A DNA stretch of 64,000 nt from Isoetes taiwanensis (taxonomy: Eukaryota; Streptophyta; Lycopodiopsida; Isoetales; Isoetaceae): the NCBI GenBank assembly GCA_021234155.1, contig JAJEKV010000087.1, positions 4,199,242 to 4,263,241 on the forward strand, read 5' to 3'. Positions 62,071 to 64,000 of the stretch are shown here, one piece after another (the first letter of the stretch is position 1; each line of letters begins with the position of its first letter). A program made the position numbers and the translations under genes. The notes below the pieces were generated by a model. The model saw nothing but the letters and a program-made list of their open reading frames with translations. It was not told the DNA's origin and did not search any database.

Positions 62071-64000
62071 TTTTTTTATAATGACCCATTGAATTGTTTT
62101 AGGAATATGGTCTATTTTCAAGGGATATATCTATGCCTAAGGTTTTTGCTACATATTCTAAGCGAGGTGCAATTTGGACTACCACGATTTCGTCGGATTT
62201 GTCAATCCATTTGGCCCGGTTGTATGTTGAAGTCTCTGGACACCTCTCGTTTCGATTATGCTCATTTATGATTGGAGGCGCCTATGATTTTAAGATGTCA
62301 AATACGAGTTTGCCTAAGGTTTTGATGGTATATCGAGCCTCTATCACGGTTTTAGAATATGAAATACGGATTTGAACCTCTACCAAAATAACTCAATGTC
62401 CTAATAAGACTACTTTAACCAATTTAACTAGTGAGCTAATGTGATTTGTTTTTATCTTAAATCCATGTTTTTTTTATAATGACCCATTGAATTGTTTTAT
62501 GGGATATGGTCAAATCTATGGCTCATTTATGATTTTGATTTTAAGATGTCATAGTTTCTAAAGGTTTTGATGGTATATCGAGCCTCTATACGGTTTTAGG
62601 AGAATATGAAATCTGGGGATTGAACCTCTACCAAAATAACTCAATGTCCTAATAAGACTACTTTAACCAATTTAACTAGTGAGCTAATGTGATTTGTTTT
62701 TATCTTAAATCCATGTTTTTTTTATAATGACCCATTGAATTTTAGGGATTGGTCTATGGAATTATATCTATAATCCTATGGTTTTGCTACATATTCTAAG
62801 CGAGGTGCACCTGGACCATCGTCGGATCTGTCAATGTTGTTGAGTCTCTGGACACCTCTCGTTTCGATTATGCTCATTTATGATTGGAGACGCCTATGAT
62901 TTTAAGATGTCAAATACGAGTTTGCCTAAGGTTTTGATGGTATATCGAGCCTCTATACGGTTTTAGAATATGAAATACGGGGATTCGAACCTCTACCAAA
63001 ATAACTCAATGTCCTAATAAGACTACTTTAACCAATTTAACTAGTGAGCTAATGTGATTTGTTTTTATCTTAAATCCATGTTTTTTTTATAATGACCCAT
63101 TTTTTTTATAATGACCCATTGAATTGTTTTAGGGATATGGTCTATGGTTTTGCTACATATTCTAAACGAGGTGCACCCTGGACTACCACGGTTTTAGAAT
63201 ATCGTCGGATCTGTCAATCCCTAATGTGGCCCATGTTTTTTTATAATGACCCATTGTATGTTGAAGTCTCTGGACACCTCTCGTTTCGATTATGCTCATT
63301 TATGATTGGAGACTCCTATGATTTTAAGATGTCAAATACGAGTTTGCCTAAGGTTTTGATGGTATATCGAGCCTCTATACGGTTTTAGAATATGAAATAC
63401 GGGGATTCGAACCTCTACCAAAATAACTCAATGTCCTAATAAGACTACTTTAACCAATTTAACTAGTGAGCTAATGTGATTTGTTTTTATCTTAAATCCA
63501 TGTTTTTTTTTTAATGACCCATTGATTGTTTTAGGGTTTGTCTATGGGATATGGTCTATGGTTTTGCTGGAACATATTTTCTACATAGCGAGGTGCACCT
63601 GGACTACCACAGTCGTCGGATCTGTCAATCCTACGGCCCAGACTGTATGTTGAAGTCTCTGGACACCTCTCGTTTCGATTATGCTCATTTATGATTGGAG
63701 ACGCCTATGATTTTAAGATGTCAAATACGAGTTTGCCTAAGGTTTTGATGGTATATCGAGCCTCTATAACGGTTTTAGAATATGAAATACTGGGGGATTG
63801 AACCTCTACCAAAATAACTCAATGTCCTAATAAGACTACTTTAACCAATTTAACTAGTGAGCTAATGTGATTTGTTTTTATCTTAAATCCATGTTTTTTT
63901 TTTTATAATGACCCATTGAATTGTTTTTTTATGGGATATGGTCTATATGGTTTTGCTACATATTCTAAACGAGGTGCACCCTGGACTACTACCGGTCGTC
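62071..64000 (-). repeat. Head-to-tail array of ~390-bp tRNA-headed SINE-like units
   Basis: Units begin on the plus strand with a T-run and ATAATGACCCATTG at 62071, 62467, 62715, about 63081, 63503 and 63891; the last runs out of the window. On the minus strand each full unit reads: Pol III A-box-like TAGCTCACTAG, about 50 bases, B box GGTTCGAATCC (perfect at 62981-62991 and 63403-63413, altered in the others), a body with CCAGAGACTTCAACATAC, and an A-run. That is the layout of a tRNA-derived SINE. Tandem order is unusual for SINEs and implies later local duplication. Units 2 and 3 carry deletions, and unit 4 has a partial internal duplication (63078-63120, 63234-63255). Confidence 0.65.
62981..63051 (-). 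promoter_or_regulatory. Best-preserved Pol III A/B box pair
   Basis: Minus strand: A-box-like TAGCTCACTAG (63041-63051) and B box GGTTCGAATCC (62981-62991), about 49 bases apart, within the spacing of tRNA-type promoters. The same pair is at 63463-63473 and 63403-63413. The A box differs from consensus at one position. Confidence 0.6.

Noticed and set aside
62980-63055. A true tRNA gene on the minus strand
   Set aside because: A and B boxes match, but acceptor and anticodon stems do not pair convincingly. It is tRNA-related, not a functional tRNA gene.

Overview
The window reads as nuclear DNA from a land plant with a large, repeat-rich genome. It is AT-rich, has no operons, and holds plant-type LINE, Copia and chromodomain Gypsy retrotransposons, a plant-specific OVATE-family gene, and PPR coding sequence of the tandem Lys-Ala-Cys-Gly / Tyr-Val-Gln-His-Gly style that is very abundant in seed-free plants. 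My best guess is a fern. This rests on the style of the PPR repeats and not on a database match.

Layout. 1-3470: the 3' end of a LINE inserted into a Copia pol gene, which itself ends in an LTR that cuts into a PPR gene. 3473-5903: a frame-shifted PPR pseudogene on the minus strand. 5608-18895: three full and one partial tandem copies of a 3.6-3.8 kb unit. Each unit holds the PPR 5' end, its upstream region and a non-coding LTR element with a tRNA primer site. 19.4-20.6 kb: GC-richer tandem repeats with long hairpins. 20.7-23.9 kb: no gene seen. 23.95-24.35 kb: a GC-rich fold-back insertion. 26915-28486 (minus): an intact single-exon OVATE family protein gene, the only host gene here that looks functional. 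28.5-33.1 kb: its upstream intergenic DNA. 33.1-34.9 kb: a decayed LTR element (LTR, primer site, gag). 35159-36231: a poly(A)-tailed retroposon with a 14-bp target duplication. 37.05-42.36 kb: two related chromodomain Gypsy elements truncated and joined head to head. 44.5-46.7 kb: a third Gypsy pol, split by a 1-kb CACTA-ended element with a TTAG duplication. 46741-52467: a nearly complete Copia element on the minus strand. 52.6-53.7 kb: two tandem-repeat blocks. 53.9-58.3 kb: direct ~0.6-1.1 kb repeats followed by a ~2 kb inverted repeat. 58275-58806: a 19-bp minisatellite. 62.07-64.0 kb: a head-to-tail array of ~390-bp units with tRNA-like Pol III boxes on the minus strand.

No gene network links the loci. 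The host content is one putative transcriptional repressor (OVATE) and one dead organelle-RNA-binding-type PPR gene. Everything else is nested or tandemly amplified mobile DNA. The most unusual structure is the tandem PPR-5'-end/LTR-element array, in which a short chimeric reading frame stays open in two copies. The tRNA-headed array and the long inverted repeat beside a minisatellite are next.
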